From Magicicada septendecula (taxonomy: Eukaryota > Arthropoda > Insecta > Hemiptera > Cicadidae), in assembly GCA_034769895.1 (NCBI GenBank), contig CM068374.1, positions 357,031,802 through 357,095,801 of the forward strand: a stretch of DNA of 64,000 nt, written 5' to 3'. Below the pieces are notes generated by a model. The model made no database searches. It was given only the letters and a program-made list of their open reading frames with translations, and was not told the origin of the DNA. Both the position numbers and the translations under genes were made by a program. Below are positions 23,706 through 35,275 of the stretch, piece after piece (position 1 is the first letter of the stretch; each line of letters begins with the position of its first letter).

Positions 23706-25417
23706 TGCGACAACACAAATTACTAAACTATTGGCGCATAGGATATGATAGTATGTGTATTTCAAATTACAAGTCTATATTGGAGGGTTTAAGATTATTT
23801 ATTGTACAAACACAAGTTATAGTTTATATGGTATATTTGAAATGTACAGAATGTAATGTTTGATATAGAGTCTTTCTTTTAAAAATGTAAAATAATGTTC
23901 AAACACAAGACGTGATACGTTACATAAGAAGACTCCCACGATGATGTTGCTGAAGAGAAGGGCTGGTCTTTGCGGTATAGTTGGTTCGTCAGGTGTGGCT
24001 TACAAATGACAGACGTTTCACCAGAAACGTTTACAACTGGGCTGGCGTCCTGTAACAGCTGGGCTGGTCCTATAACAGCTGGGCTGGTGTCCTATAACAG
24101 CTGGGCTGGTGTCCTATAACAGCTGGGCTGGTGTCCTATAACATCTGGGCTGATGTCCTATAACATCTGGGCTGATGTCCTATAACAGCTGGGCTGATGT
24201 CCTGTAACAGCTGGGCTGATGTCCTGCAACAGCTGGGTTGATGTCCTGCAATTCCCACGATGAATCCGACACTTCGCACACACAATGGTACTACGGATTT
24301 TATTACTCCCAAACTTATATAGAGTTTAAGACCAAGTAATATCTCAGGTGACAGTGAGTTTAATCTAATAACGGTATATTGAGCTTATACCTCTCCGGCT
24401 TCTTCAAGTGTTCTCGCGAATACCAAGGTCTACCGCGATCAGCAGACCACCCTATGAGGAAATCTTGCACTAGCACGGAAACGTCTTGATGGAACTATTG
24501 CGTAACAATTAATGATACTGTCACTGCGGAAAATCTCGCACAGTGATACAGTTACACTCACTTCTTACACACGTAATACTACAATATTAATATCGTGTGT
24601 AAAGATATAAAATCAATTGTTATGCGTCACACGCGTTACTATCCCCGAAAAGTCTTAACAGATCCTTGCAAGCGGTAGAGTCTTGTACAAGGATTGTATG
24701 TACCGTTCGCGGTAGCAGCAGTGAAGAACTGCTTGTAATTTTTCGCACAATGCGTTAAAACACTGATGTGTGCAAATGTACTACACACACAGTTCTGAGT
24801 CTTCCCGTTTCACTAACGACGAATAGTTTTTACAACACCTTGCAAGCGGTAGAATCTTGTACAAGGAGTGCACGTTCCGTTCGCGGTAGATGGCGTAGAA
24901 GAACTGCCTGTGTAACGACAGGCTTAAGAAAATTTCCAACCACCAGTCAGCATTCTATTGGTGGATGGAAGTCACATGGTTAGTATAAAGTGACCAAGCA
25001 CTTTTCATGCAGTAGAGTGCATTTACTTTGTAACAGCATGCATAGCGGTAATCAGACTACACGTATCTCATGCATGACTGCCTACATACTAATAATATAC
25101 ATGAACGTAAACAATAGTCCGACAGGTATAGGGATTGTAGCGATACACATGTCTCAGTTCAGCTAATGTCAAAACAACGATAATACTTCACGCACCGCCC
25201 GGGAACGTTTCCCACTCGCGCACGCGCGCACATTTCCACTAACACAGTACATGAATAACCATAAATAATAATGCACAGTTTTTCTAAACTAAACCCTTAA
25301 CCTTACTAAATACAATTGATAACAACCAAACTTAACCATCTACCAATATAATATGAATGTCCATTGTCTGTGTAATATATGAACTTGCCCCGCCTATCAT
25401 GATCCTGTGATTCGTTG

Positions 25418-25419
<2 letters not shown>
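23706..25419 (-). repeat. element A right (5') LTR
   Basis: 1,714 bp, 22 bp longer than the left LTR because the minisatellite at 24031-24248 has ten units instead of nine. Otherwise it is almost identical. Confidence 0.93.
24031..24248. repeat. 22-bp minisatellite in the right LTR, 10 units
   Basis: Same CAGCTG-bearing unit as in the left LTR. Two adjacent units carry ACATCTGGG in place of ACAGCTGGG, which removes the palindrome. Confidence 0.95.

Positions 25420-25453
<34 letters not shown>
25420..25453. repeat. AT microsatellite, right half of the element A target
   Basis: Continuation of the TA run found before 16646. Confidence 0.9.
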
Positions 25454-25455
<2 letters not shown>

Positions 25456-26319
25456 CTGTACCCATTGTAACGTATTCAGTAATTCTCATTATAGGGACAT
25501 TCAGTAAATAAAGGAACAAACAGCTGCAGGGGGAAAACAGTTTATTTGTTTATTGTAATAATATTCTTCCTTCAACATAATCCGTAAACACTTTTATACA
25601 ATTGTTCCACCTTCTTTGTGAGCTTTTTTTGTGTCTACTGAGAAAATTCTGTCATGATATCAGAGTCAGTTTAGTTCATTTTCCTTTGCTTCTGCATATT
25701 CTTCATACCAACATTACACTGACACAGTACTGACAGCTATTAGAATTGAGACTCCAGTCGTCATCTCAGGGAACACAGACGATACTGCCATATGCATTGG
25801 TATGTTGTGAAAACAATACCATCTTGTTTAAAGAGATGCAAATCATGTCAATGGAGTTACTTTTCCCAGTTTCATAGAGAAACCATCAGAAACCATAAAC
25901 ATGCCAACAACTTCATTTAGCATGAGAAGGTTTAGGAACTTTGTATAGTCCTGGTCTTTGATACTGGTGTTGTAGTTGCTGAGATCCAGACCAATCATAA
26001 ACCAGCAATGCACCAAAAGTTTATGTAGAGAGTCACCCCTGCTGTGAGCTATGAATGGACTTTATGACCTTATGCATTATCCCACTGAAGATGCTGTAGG
26101 CGTAGCTGAAACATTTGGCAGAGTATTGTGACCTAACCGAATATCTCAGAATTTTTAATTTATAAGCCAGTATTTTTTTAAATTAATTTATTAATCTATT
26201 TACCAAGTACACTTTATAGTATAGTTTCCATTTACAATTACACGCATAATCCAGTGGATTAGAATTTTTTTCAGAATTACGTAAAACATTTTCATCATGT
26301 TCATAGTGAATTGTGCATA
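25454..26319. other. intronic DNA with a faint mariner-like remnant
   Basis: The segment at about 25500-25640 is similar to 42890-43040 (shared AAACAGTT...GTAATAAT.TTCTT and ACAACATAAT-type stretches). Read on the minus strand it resembles the C-terminal end of a mariner transposase (KVEQLYKS...), but it is riddled with stops. Nothing else was recognised. Confidence 0.35.
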
Positions 26320-28389
26320 AATTTGTCATCCTCATAGTCATTAAAAAAACATCCCCCCCCCCCAATATTTCCTTTAGTGATCCAAGCAAATTATAATACT
26401 AAGCAACAAATTGGGATTACAAGAATAATATTCAACAGCGGCCAGAGGACTTTTTGCAATTTTTGTTATGAGTGTTAACAAACTCACATATTTGTCACTG
26501 TTCTGGGCGCAATTTGTTAACCTACTTACATATTTATTTTGGTATTGTGATTGTATGTTTTGGTGTTTACCTTTCATTACCATAATTATTGTGTATTTCA
26601 TACTGGTTCGGCGGCCATCTTGTAGTGCCAACTTCGTGATGCAAAATTTTTGTGTTCGGGTCCCAGGGTTCGATTAAGCGATTGTCAGAGACAGGATAAT
26701 TGTGCGGAATAGTTAAATCAGACAGCGTAATGCATATATAGTTGCCGTTTAATAACATAGAAAATTAAGATCAATATCAACATTAATAAAACAAAATGGA
26801 ATCCTTATACTAAATTGACAAAATGGCGGATACATATTCCGCTGTATTACAGTTCTGTTATTTTCTATTATTCAGGCATTAATCTTGTTATGGAATTTTT
26901 AATGAATTTACATTAAACTGCAACTGCCCATGTTACTTAGTAATTGATCAATTCTTATTATATTTAAGAGAACACAAGCCAACGTCTCACAAGAAAAATA
27001 TTATTTATAAGTACCGTACGGCCTATACACACTCACACTCACTCATTTCGCCAAAATTGAATTTTCACATACATTGAATTTTTGTAATTTTGAGCTCAAC
27101 GTTAATAATAATAAAGAATGGAATAGAGAAATAGTTGGACTTTCCTGTATCTGCGTATAAAGTCTCCGTTGTCCTTATATTGCAGTCATGGTCAAGCAGG
27201 TGTTCGGCCCATCGTCCCAAAGGTCTCTTTGTCTGCACTGATTCTAATTTACATTGTTACTAGTTACTTTGATACTTCTGATAAAGAGTTATTACTGTAT
27301 GTTACCACATTGTTAGTTTGATTAAGACACTTTCGCTGGCAAAAACTGGCTGGCAATTTGTCACCCTCATAGTCATTAAAAATACATCCCCCCCCCCAAT
27401 ATTTCCTTTAGTGATTCAAGCAAATTATAATACTAAGCAACAAATTGGGATTACAAGAATAATATTCAACAGCGGCCAGAGGACTTTTTGCAATTTTTGT
27501 TATGAGTGTTAACAAACTCACATATTTGTCACTGTTCTGGGCGCAATTTGTTAACCTACTTACATATTTATTTTGGTATTGTGATTGTATGTTTTGGTGT
27601 TTACCTTTCATTACCATAATTATTGTGTATTTCATACTGGTTCGGCGGCCATCTTGTAGTGCCAACTTCGTGATGCAAAATTTTTGTGTTCGGGTCCCAG
27701 GGTTCGATTAAGCGATTGTCAGAGACAGAATAATTGTGCGGAATAGTTAAATCAGACAGCGTAATACATATATAGTTGCCGTTTAATAACATAGAAAATT
27801 AAGATCAATATCAACATTAATAAAACAAAATGGAATCCTTATACTAAATTGACAAAATGGCGGATACATATTCCGCTGTATTACAGTTCTGTTATTTTCT
27901 ATTATTCAGGCATTAATCTTGTTATGGAATTTTTAATGAATTTACATTAAACTGCAACTGCCCATGTTACTTAGTAATTGATCAATTCTTATATTTAAGA
28001 GAACACAAGCCAACGTCTCACAAGAAAAATATTATTTATAAGTACCGTACGGCCTATACACACTCACACTCACTCATGTCGCCAAAATTGAATTTACACA
28101 TACATTGAATTTTTGTAATTTTGAGCTCAACGTTAATAATAATAAAGAATGGAATAGAGAAATAGTTGGACTTTCCTGTATCTGCGTATAAAGTCTCCGT
28201 TGTCCTTATATTGCAGTCATGGTCAAGCAGGTGTTCGTCCCATCGTCCCAAAGGTCTCTTTGTCTGCACTGATTCTAATTTACATTGCTACTAGTTACTT
28301 TGATACTTCTGATAAAGAGTTATTACTGTATGTTACCACATTGTTAGTTTGATTAAGACACTTTCGCTGGCAAAAACTGCCGGCAATTT
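26320..28389. repeat. 1,035-bp tandem duplication (flank plus part of an LTR), two copies
   Basis: Copy 1 (26320-27354) and copy 2 (27355-28389) are nearly identical. Each holds about 150 bp of flanking DNA, the TGAG target site and about 880 bp of the element D left LTR. The junction lies in a short shared AATTT: the LTR reads GGCAATTT|TACAGCG where the flank reads AATTT|GTCA. The duplication therefore happened after element D inserted. Confidence 0.85.
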
Positions 28390-28803
28390 TACAGCGTGTT
28401 GACGCCTTGATGGTCTGATGCTGACTGGGGGGATGCAAAGCACATATTTTGTGTATGTGTTAGCGCATCCACGTCATTGTCTTTTGTTCAAAATTGGCTC
28501 ACGCCCTGTTGTCATGTCATTGTTTGTTAGGTCATCACTGATTTTAATGACGTCCCGTCTTCTGGACCAATGAGAGTGGCTATTTACAATCTGTTTCCAC
28601 TTGGATGGCCATTTTGTATGCTCGTCTCCGCACGTCTGCTCCTGACCTTGGAATCGTTGTGATCTATTAGAATATGCGTAGTTGTCTCTTCACAAAGGGA
28701 AATTGTTCTCTCCATGTATGTGTGTGTGGGTGATACAATAAAATACGATAATTTGTTACCACTCATACCATAATTCTGACATCGAGATTTTCGTGCTGTC
28801 ACA
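27507..28803 (-). repeat. element D left (3') LTR
   Basis: 1,297 bp when counted from TGTTAACAAACTC after the TGAG. The first 42 bases contain an LTR-start motif, a primer-site-like sequence (GTCACTGTTCTGGGCGCAA) and then the LTR start again (TGTTAACC). Confidence 0.78.
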
Positions 28804-28853
28804 AAACCCCCTCAATGAAAGATTTTATGTCGAAACATAAAAACTTTCATTGA
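28804..28853 (-). other. element D polypurine tract and adjacent hairpin
   Basis: On the minus strand TGAGGGGGTTT sits directly before the LTR start TGTGACAG. Against its other side lies a hairpin: TCAATGAAAG (28812-28821) pairs with CTTTCATTGA (28844-28853), and TTTATGT pairs with ACATAAA around a CGAA loop. Element C has the same arrangement with compensated base pairs. Confidence 0.75.
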
Positions 28854-30424
28854 CTCATTCATACGGTTCTAAAAGGATCAGCCTAGATATGTCACCACAA
28901 CCCCCTGTAATGTTACTATATCAAAATTTATCATCACTTACCCTTGGTCCAATGATGCTGATCGCACCCTCTGACCTTACTGGACTTCTCAGGAGAGATC
29001 CCAACACCATAAGGCCATTAGGCACTTAACGCTCCTGTTCTGACGCACCGGCCAGCTCAGGACCGCGGTCACAACACCATCAAACTCTGAAACATGCAAT
29101 ACAAATTTTAATATAGTGGCCTTATCTATTCCCATATCCACAACTGATATTTCTCCCCTTAGATGCATTGGTTTGTGTTTTGAGACGTTGGTTTTCTTAA
29201 CTCATAAGTTTTCAAATAACAAAAAAAATACAAGATTTAGGACAGATAACCCTCTCCATTTTTTCAAACATTCCTACATTTATAAAAAAAAAACTCTCTG
29301 ACTCCAGTCGACCATAATTACTCTCCTTACCACACGAAAATATATTCTTATCCTAATCAGAAAACAAATTTTAACTTTTCTGAGCAATAACCGCTAATTC
29401 TACTATTTTACTTCATATAACATTGAAACATACCTATCATGGCAAACAACTGCAAACTATTTATTTTTCTTTACTCAACTTTCTTTGTTACCTCATCGTT
29501 CTACTATGAATTTTCCTTTTCTAACCCTTTTTATCCTTACTAGTTTGGGTGACTCTCTATTATTCACTATTTTCTATTTCTTATTTTGGCATTCGTCAAT
29601 CTAACCTTACTACCCTCTTTTTTACTAACAACCGCTTCTAACCATTAACATATTATGACACCAATATCTCTATAATAACCCCCTTCACTAATCCCATTTA
29701 AAACCTCTGGCACCTCTCATTATTGTACAAGGATGTGTGTTCCCTATCTATGCTCATTCCCTCATTGGTTCCTGACCCTTTCAGGTAACCCTTTCCGGCA
29801 CACAACGGTCCCTTCCTGTCCCAACACCTTTCGTTGCGGACTTCCTACACCACTACCCTTACTGCAAAATATCACCATTAACAAATATAATTACCATTCA
29901 CATTACTCACCTCTACATATAATCACTAACCACTGTGTCCCTAAAATATCTAACACCTCTTTATACATTATCAGCATCTCAACATTTATTCATCTAACTC
30001 CCAATAACTCTATTTAACTAACTCCAATGTCTTTATTTATCATTATCCCCAAACCTCTTTTACAACATTTCACCTTAATATACCACTAGAAAATTCATCA
30101 CTTACCTACTAACAACAATACATCTCCACATCCAAATATATTATATGCATAATCATTTACTAACCATTCGAATCTAAATCCCATAATATCATTTAAAATC
30201 ATTATTAAACTTCCTTCAATTATTTAAAATTCTACAATACATGGTTTACATAAAAATATATAAAATACACAACAGCAAAAATACACAAATACATTGACAT
30301 TAATATACACAAAAATATACAATCCAAATTACCAATTAATCGTTTATACCATAAATCAGTCATAAACAGTCCATTTTAAAAAACACTGTCCACATAATTA
30401 AATGTTCATAACACAATAAAATAA
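28854..30424 (-). other. element D non-coding interior
   Basis: No domain-bearing frame on either strand. Two blocks resemble element C: 28895-29015 (shared ACTGGACTTC, GAGATCCCAACACC) and 29730-29865 (shared TTGGTTCCTG, GTCCCAAC, GTTGCGGACT). These may be packaging or RNA-structure regions, or decayed coding sequence. Confidence 0.5.
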
Positions 30425-31150
30425 TTAACCTCCATCGTCAAATAATAGTCGAATCTTAAAACTATATACTTTGCTTATTATTAGATATCTTATACTAACA
30501 TCATAAATACATATCCAATTCAAATGTTCACCATTATCCTCAAACTCATTTAACCTGTCATGATTGGTCATTGTCCTGTCACCTCCTGTATAATCAGTCA
30601 TAATTAGGTATTTTGTAAAGTCATCATTCTCATTATCTCCTACTACTTCAGTTTTATTACAAGGTAAGTACTTGCTATTTTTATCACTTCTCTCTCCACC
30701 TAACCTTTCTATAAACTCTTCATAGTTTCTACTTATCTTAAAAATTTCTATTTCTCTTATTCTCTCCCAATACCTCTCACTTTTAAAACATCTCTCTCTA
30801 TCACACCAAGCTACATTCTCTCTCTATATATTTGCATAGGGCACTACTATTTCATAAAAACACCCCCTGGCCTCACCAGGTACACTAACACAAAAAACTA
30901 AGGGATCATTTGGAGACCACACGTCTCCCACATAAACTCTAGAGGAACTTTCATCCTCAAATAACAATTTCGGAGTCTTTACTCCAACTGTACCACTGGG
31001 AAAATTTGCCCTCTGCTCACTATACTCACTTAAACTCTCCTTACCCCCACTTTCACGCTCATCTACAACTGTCACCTCACCATTAACCTCTACTCTCATT
31101 AAAATCTCACTATTACTACCAACATCCACACTATTATCTCCTATTACCAT
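30425..31150 (-). pseudogene. C/D-family protein (copy D), one in-frame TAG
   Basis: A 241-codon frame from the ATG at 31150 to TAA at 30425-30427, broken by a single TAG at 30824-30826. The N-terminal half is acidic and serine-rich. The part after the stop (WCDRERCFKSERYWER, SRNYEEFIERL) matches the element C protein (WYCDEKDLNREWCVERE, NRNYDEWKERL). Both proteins end K-I/L-RL-L/I-F/W-DDGG-stop. It resembles no Gag, protease or polymerase I know. By position it takes the place of gag, and a divergent Gag or accessory protein is a reasonable guess. Confidence 0.65.
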
Positions 31151-31300
31151 ATTTTTATTTATTTTATCATAATTTCCAGGTAATCTACATACCAGGTATA
31201 TCTTACGTATTTCTTCCTTTCTTCCGACAATCCTCCGTCTCTGACTCCGGCTTATTGTATAAACTTTTATTTATATCACGTCACCAGTTCGGGCGGCATT

Positions 31301-32557
31301 TGTTAACCAACTCTACATATTTTATTTTGGTGTTGTGATTGTATGTTTTGGTGTTTACCTTTCATTACCATAATTATTGTGTATTTCATACTGGTTCGGC
31401 GGCCATCTTGTAGTGCCAACTTCGTGATGCAAAATTTTTGTGTTCGGGTCCCAGGGTTCGATTAAGCGATTGTCAGAGACAGGATAATTGTGCGGAATAG
31501 TTAAATCAGACAGCGTAATACATATATAGTTGCCGTTTAATAACATAGAAAATTAAGATCAATATCAACATTAATAAAACAAAATGGAATCCTTATACTA
31601 AATTGACAAAATGGCGGATACATATTCCGCTGTATTACAGTCCTGTTATTTTCTATTATTCAGGCATTAATCTTGTTATGGAATTTTTAATGAATTTATA
31701 TTTAACTGCAACTGCCCATGTTACTTAGTAATTGATCAATTCTTATATTTAAGAGAACACAAACCAACGTCTCACAAGAAAAATATTATTTATAAGTACC
31801 GTACGGCCTATACACACTCACACTCACTCATGTCGCCAAAATTGAATTTACACATACATTGAATTTTTGTAATTTTGAGCTCAACGTTAATAATAATAAA
31901 GAATGGAATAGAGAAATAGTTGGACTTTCCTGTATCTGCGTATAAAGTCTCCGTTGTCCTTATATTGCAGTCATGGTCAAGCAGGTGTTCGGCCCATCAT
32001 CCCAAAGGTCTCTTTGTCTGCACTGATTCTAATTTACATTGTTACTAGTTACTTTGATACTTCTGATAAAGAGTTATTACTGTATGTTACCACATTGTTA
32101 GTTTGATTAAGACACTTTCGCTGGCAAAAACTGCCGGCGATTTTACAGCGTGTTGACGCCTTGATGGTCTGATGCTGACTGGGGGGATGCAAAGCACATA
32201 TTTTGTGTATGTGTTAGCGCATCCACGTCATTGTCTTTTGTTCAAAATTGGCTCACGCCCTGTTGTCATGTCATTGTTTGTTAGGTTATCACTGATTTTA
32301 ATGACGTCCCGTCTTCTGGACCAATGAGAGTGGCTATTTACAATCTGTTTCCACTTGGATGGCCATTTTGTATGCTCGTCTCCGCACGTCTGCTCCTGAC
32401 CTTGGAATCGTTGTGATCTGTTAGAATATGCGTAGTTGTCTCTTCACAAAGGGAAATTGTTCTCTCCATGTATGTGTATGTGGGTGATACAATAAAATAC
32501 GATAATTTGTTACCACTCATACCATAATTCTGACATCGAGATTTTCGTACTGTCACA
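31301..32557 (-). repeat. element D right (5') LTR
   Basis: 1,257 bp from TGTTAACCAACTC to CTGTCACA. Just before it the plus strand reads GTCACCAGTTCGGGCGGCAT, a tRNA-Lys-like primer site read from the other strand. A degenerate second LTR-start (TGTATAAAC at 31257) may extend the LTR to about 1.3 kb. Confidence 0.78.
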
Positions 32558-32822
32558 TGAGTTATGGTTGAAGTCCATTACTACAGCTACCAAAATGGAC
32601 TTCTCGTTGGTTACGACTCTCTCAGAACCAACAAACAACTCAGACATGGGCTACTACCTGAGAAGACAATAATGCATATTACACCTGTAATAATATCAGA
32701 AACCATGTAAACTGCACTTAAAGACATAAATGGACACTGCATGTTATTTCAAATAGATAATGATAATTTTAGATACTGTAGTGCACAGAAATTTATAAAA
32801 TAATGTTCAATACCAGGTATAC

Positions 32823-33080
32823 TAAATTCAAAATTACTACTAAAAATGGGGCTGTTATGCCATGGTCGGGTGTTATGTCGGCAACATAGTTGCTTTTATC
32901 TGATACAGGTATCGGTAATGTTCAGCGTACATCTGCCGTTATTGTGTTTTTACACTCTGTCGTTTTCAGTGGCCTGAAGAAGATTCCCAATGGGGAATCG
33001 AAATGTTGCCGACATAATGACATTTAATACCAACCAACCATGGCCTATCAGCCCGGTTTTTAATAGTAATTTTGAATTTA
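32823..33080. mobile_element. fold-back element with about 65-78-bp inverted repeats
   Basis: TAAATTCAAAATTACTACTA at the left arm is inverted at the right end (33080), and the match goes on through a GCCATGGT segment to ATGTCGGCAACAT. The loop includes GAAGATTCCCAATGGGGAAT then CGAAATGTTGCCGACAT. No coding capacity. Confidence 0.7.
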
Positions 33081-35275
33081 TTGACACCGGCCGTGCGAGC
33101 TTCAGACAAAACCAGGTATACTGTTGTATCGGCTGAGCCAGTGTTCACTTTCTATTTTGACTCATGTAGTACTCACGTGGTGTTGCAGTGGGGTCAGTTG
33201 ACTTGTGCTGACTTTTCATCACAGTAGCAATCCACACAATATTTGTTGGGTGCAACATAGCGAGTTTGCTATCAAGACCTTTTTCAAAAATTATGATACT
33301 GTTGTCACAAAACAGCACTAATTTTGGCTATACTTCAGTATTGGAAGAAACAGAAGGATACCTGATTGCCACAAAATCACAAATTGGAGCACCAACAGGC
33401 AGGCTGTATTAGATAACAAACTGGGACCAAATATGAAATCTGTATGAACACTGGAGAATATAGAGCAAATAAGAAGCGCTGTAGATCAAAACCCAAAATG
33501 CTCAGTAAGAAAACATCCATTGGCACTTAACCAGTCAAAGAACTTGTATACAGACCTACATTAGCACCCATATAAAATCCAGTTGGCGTAGGAGTTGTCA
33601 GTTCAAGATTTTGTTGCACTGTGGACAGTTACTCAGCCTAGTGCAAGAGGAACTAGACGTTATTTGTTGACTGATAATGTCAGATGAAGAACATTTGAAC
33701 TCTCAGGCTATGTGAATAATCAGAATATGAGATAACGGAGTGAGAAAAATCCTTGTCAGGTGCATCAGAGACCTCTTCACAGTCACAGAACCACTATATG
33801 AAATGGACTATCTGCTTTTCGAGTCATTGTTCCATATTTTTTTAAGACGAACATGGACTTTTTTGTTTTTTTCAGAGCATAATAATTTTTGTGTTTTAAC
33901 AAATGGTAAATTGCCAGCTCTTAGTTATCATTACTTTCAATAAAAGTGATCAATAATTAAAAGAATTGTGTATGTTTCAAATTGGTAGGTTAATGCTGGG
34001 ACACCCTATATTTACATTTTTAATCCATGTATTCACTGTTACAAAATTTGGTGAACAAACATAAATAGGTAAATATTTTAGAATATTTATTAATTACTTA
34101 AGGAAATGAATAATTTACAGTTTGTAATGGGGCAGAATAGGAGGTTTTATTTTTCATCAATTTTATTTAATTTTCAATTGTAACGCCCATGTAAAATACG
34201 GCAGCAGTTAAACAATGAACAGTGATGTAGCTTTGCAAGTGGGTGTGGTAAGAACGCAATACGATTCCGGGAAGTCAAGCTTTGTGTTACACGCTCATAC
34301 TCGCAACCTGACCATGCATGCAGAAACGACGCCAACAAGATGGCTAAATTATAAGATTTTGTTCGCCACGTGTTTGGGCGATGCCAGAAATCTGTGATGA
34401 CTCCACCCACCTGAGTCTACTGCCTCATGGCAATGGAATATCGTTAACACCTGAGACCCATGGACAGAGCTATATATGGTGAGCGTTGACGAGTAATTTT
34501 TCACAAGAAGGCTGTGCGTTCCCGCTAGTAACCAGGTTTGGAGGGGAGCCTCTATTCACGTTCTCTCCCCAGTTGACGAATTTTTTCTTAACCGGCTGGT
34601 TAAACTTATCGACTCGCTAGCAAAATTTTAATAAAATGTGACTGAAACTATAACAAGATGGATCTGAAGACAGTGTAATCTCAAACAAAAAGGGCATTGA
34701 AATTTAAATTGGACGAACTAAATACAATGAGTGCAACACGTGGTCGGCCAGGACTCCCAACCAAGTAACAGTATAAATTAAATATCATTATGAAAAGTTA
34801 AAAGTAAAAAGCGCTATATTAAAAGGGGTAAATTATGAGAGTGTGAATGAGCAAATGCTGGGTCGCCTTACTTAGAAATATAAGTAGAATAAGTATATCC
34901 GATTGAGATAAATGTTTTGTGTTACGTATATGTGAAAGAAACAAAAATATTTTACTTTTGAGACCAGAGATGAATAATTAATAAATGTGAAGAATTAGAA
35001 TGATAAAATAAAGCTTGAATTGTGTCATGCAAATGAGAGTTGAGTATGTTACTGATACAACCCTAAATCACTTATTTACAACGAGCTCACGTGACGACTC
35101 TGGACCCGTGCATGGTAAGGTATTATGTTTATTCAATATTATATTTTTTAATAGAATTAAATCTATAAGTTAACAAGTTATAATACAATTTGTACTCAGT
35201 TTGCCAAATAAGATAATATAATTTTGTTTATCAGTATATGCAAATATTTAATTAACCTTTCAAAGTAATTAATTA
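33081..35275. other. intronic DNA, possible solo LTR near 34179
   Basis: No coding segment is supported. From about 34179 the sequence starts TGTAACGCCC and contains a TATATATGG box near 34471 and AATAAA near 34630. This would fit a solo Gypsy LTR, but I could not fix its right end or a target duplication. Confidence 0.3.

Larger units (their letters stand above)
16646..25419 (-). mobile_element. element A: Ty3/Gypsy LTR retrotransposon, nearly complete
   Basis: An 8.77-kb element on the minus strand with two near-identical LTRs (16646-18337 and 23706-25419), a tRNA-Lys-like primer binding site, gag, a -1 frameshift site and pol in the order PR-RT-RNaseH-IN. That order is diagnostic of Ty3/Gypsy. 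There is no env frame after pol. LTRs begin TGCGACA and end GTTGCA on the plus strand. The target duplication is ATAT (or another even length, ambiguous inside the AT repeat). Apart from one extra minisatellite unit the LTRs differ by only a handful of substitutions, which implies recent insertion, yet pol has two frameshifts. It may therefore have moved by complementation, or been damaged since. Confidence 0.93.
27507..32557 (-). mobile_element. element D: non-autonomous LTR retrotransposon
   Basis: About 5.05 kb with direct LTRs at 27507-28803 and 31301-32557, TG...CA ends, and TGAG on both sides (27503-27506 and 32558-32561). The minus-strand interior holds one unusual protein frame (30425-31150), then about 1.6 kb of non-coding DNA, a hairpin and a G-rich polypurine tract. 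No protease, reverse transcriptase or integrase motif is visible, so it must borrow enzymes. Its interior is related to element C, although the LTRs are not. Confidence 0.82.

Noticed and set aside
35100..35140. Right border of a possible solo LTR starting at 34179
   Set aside because: Several CA-ended positions are possible, but none gives a target duplication with the left flank.
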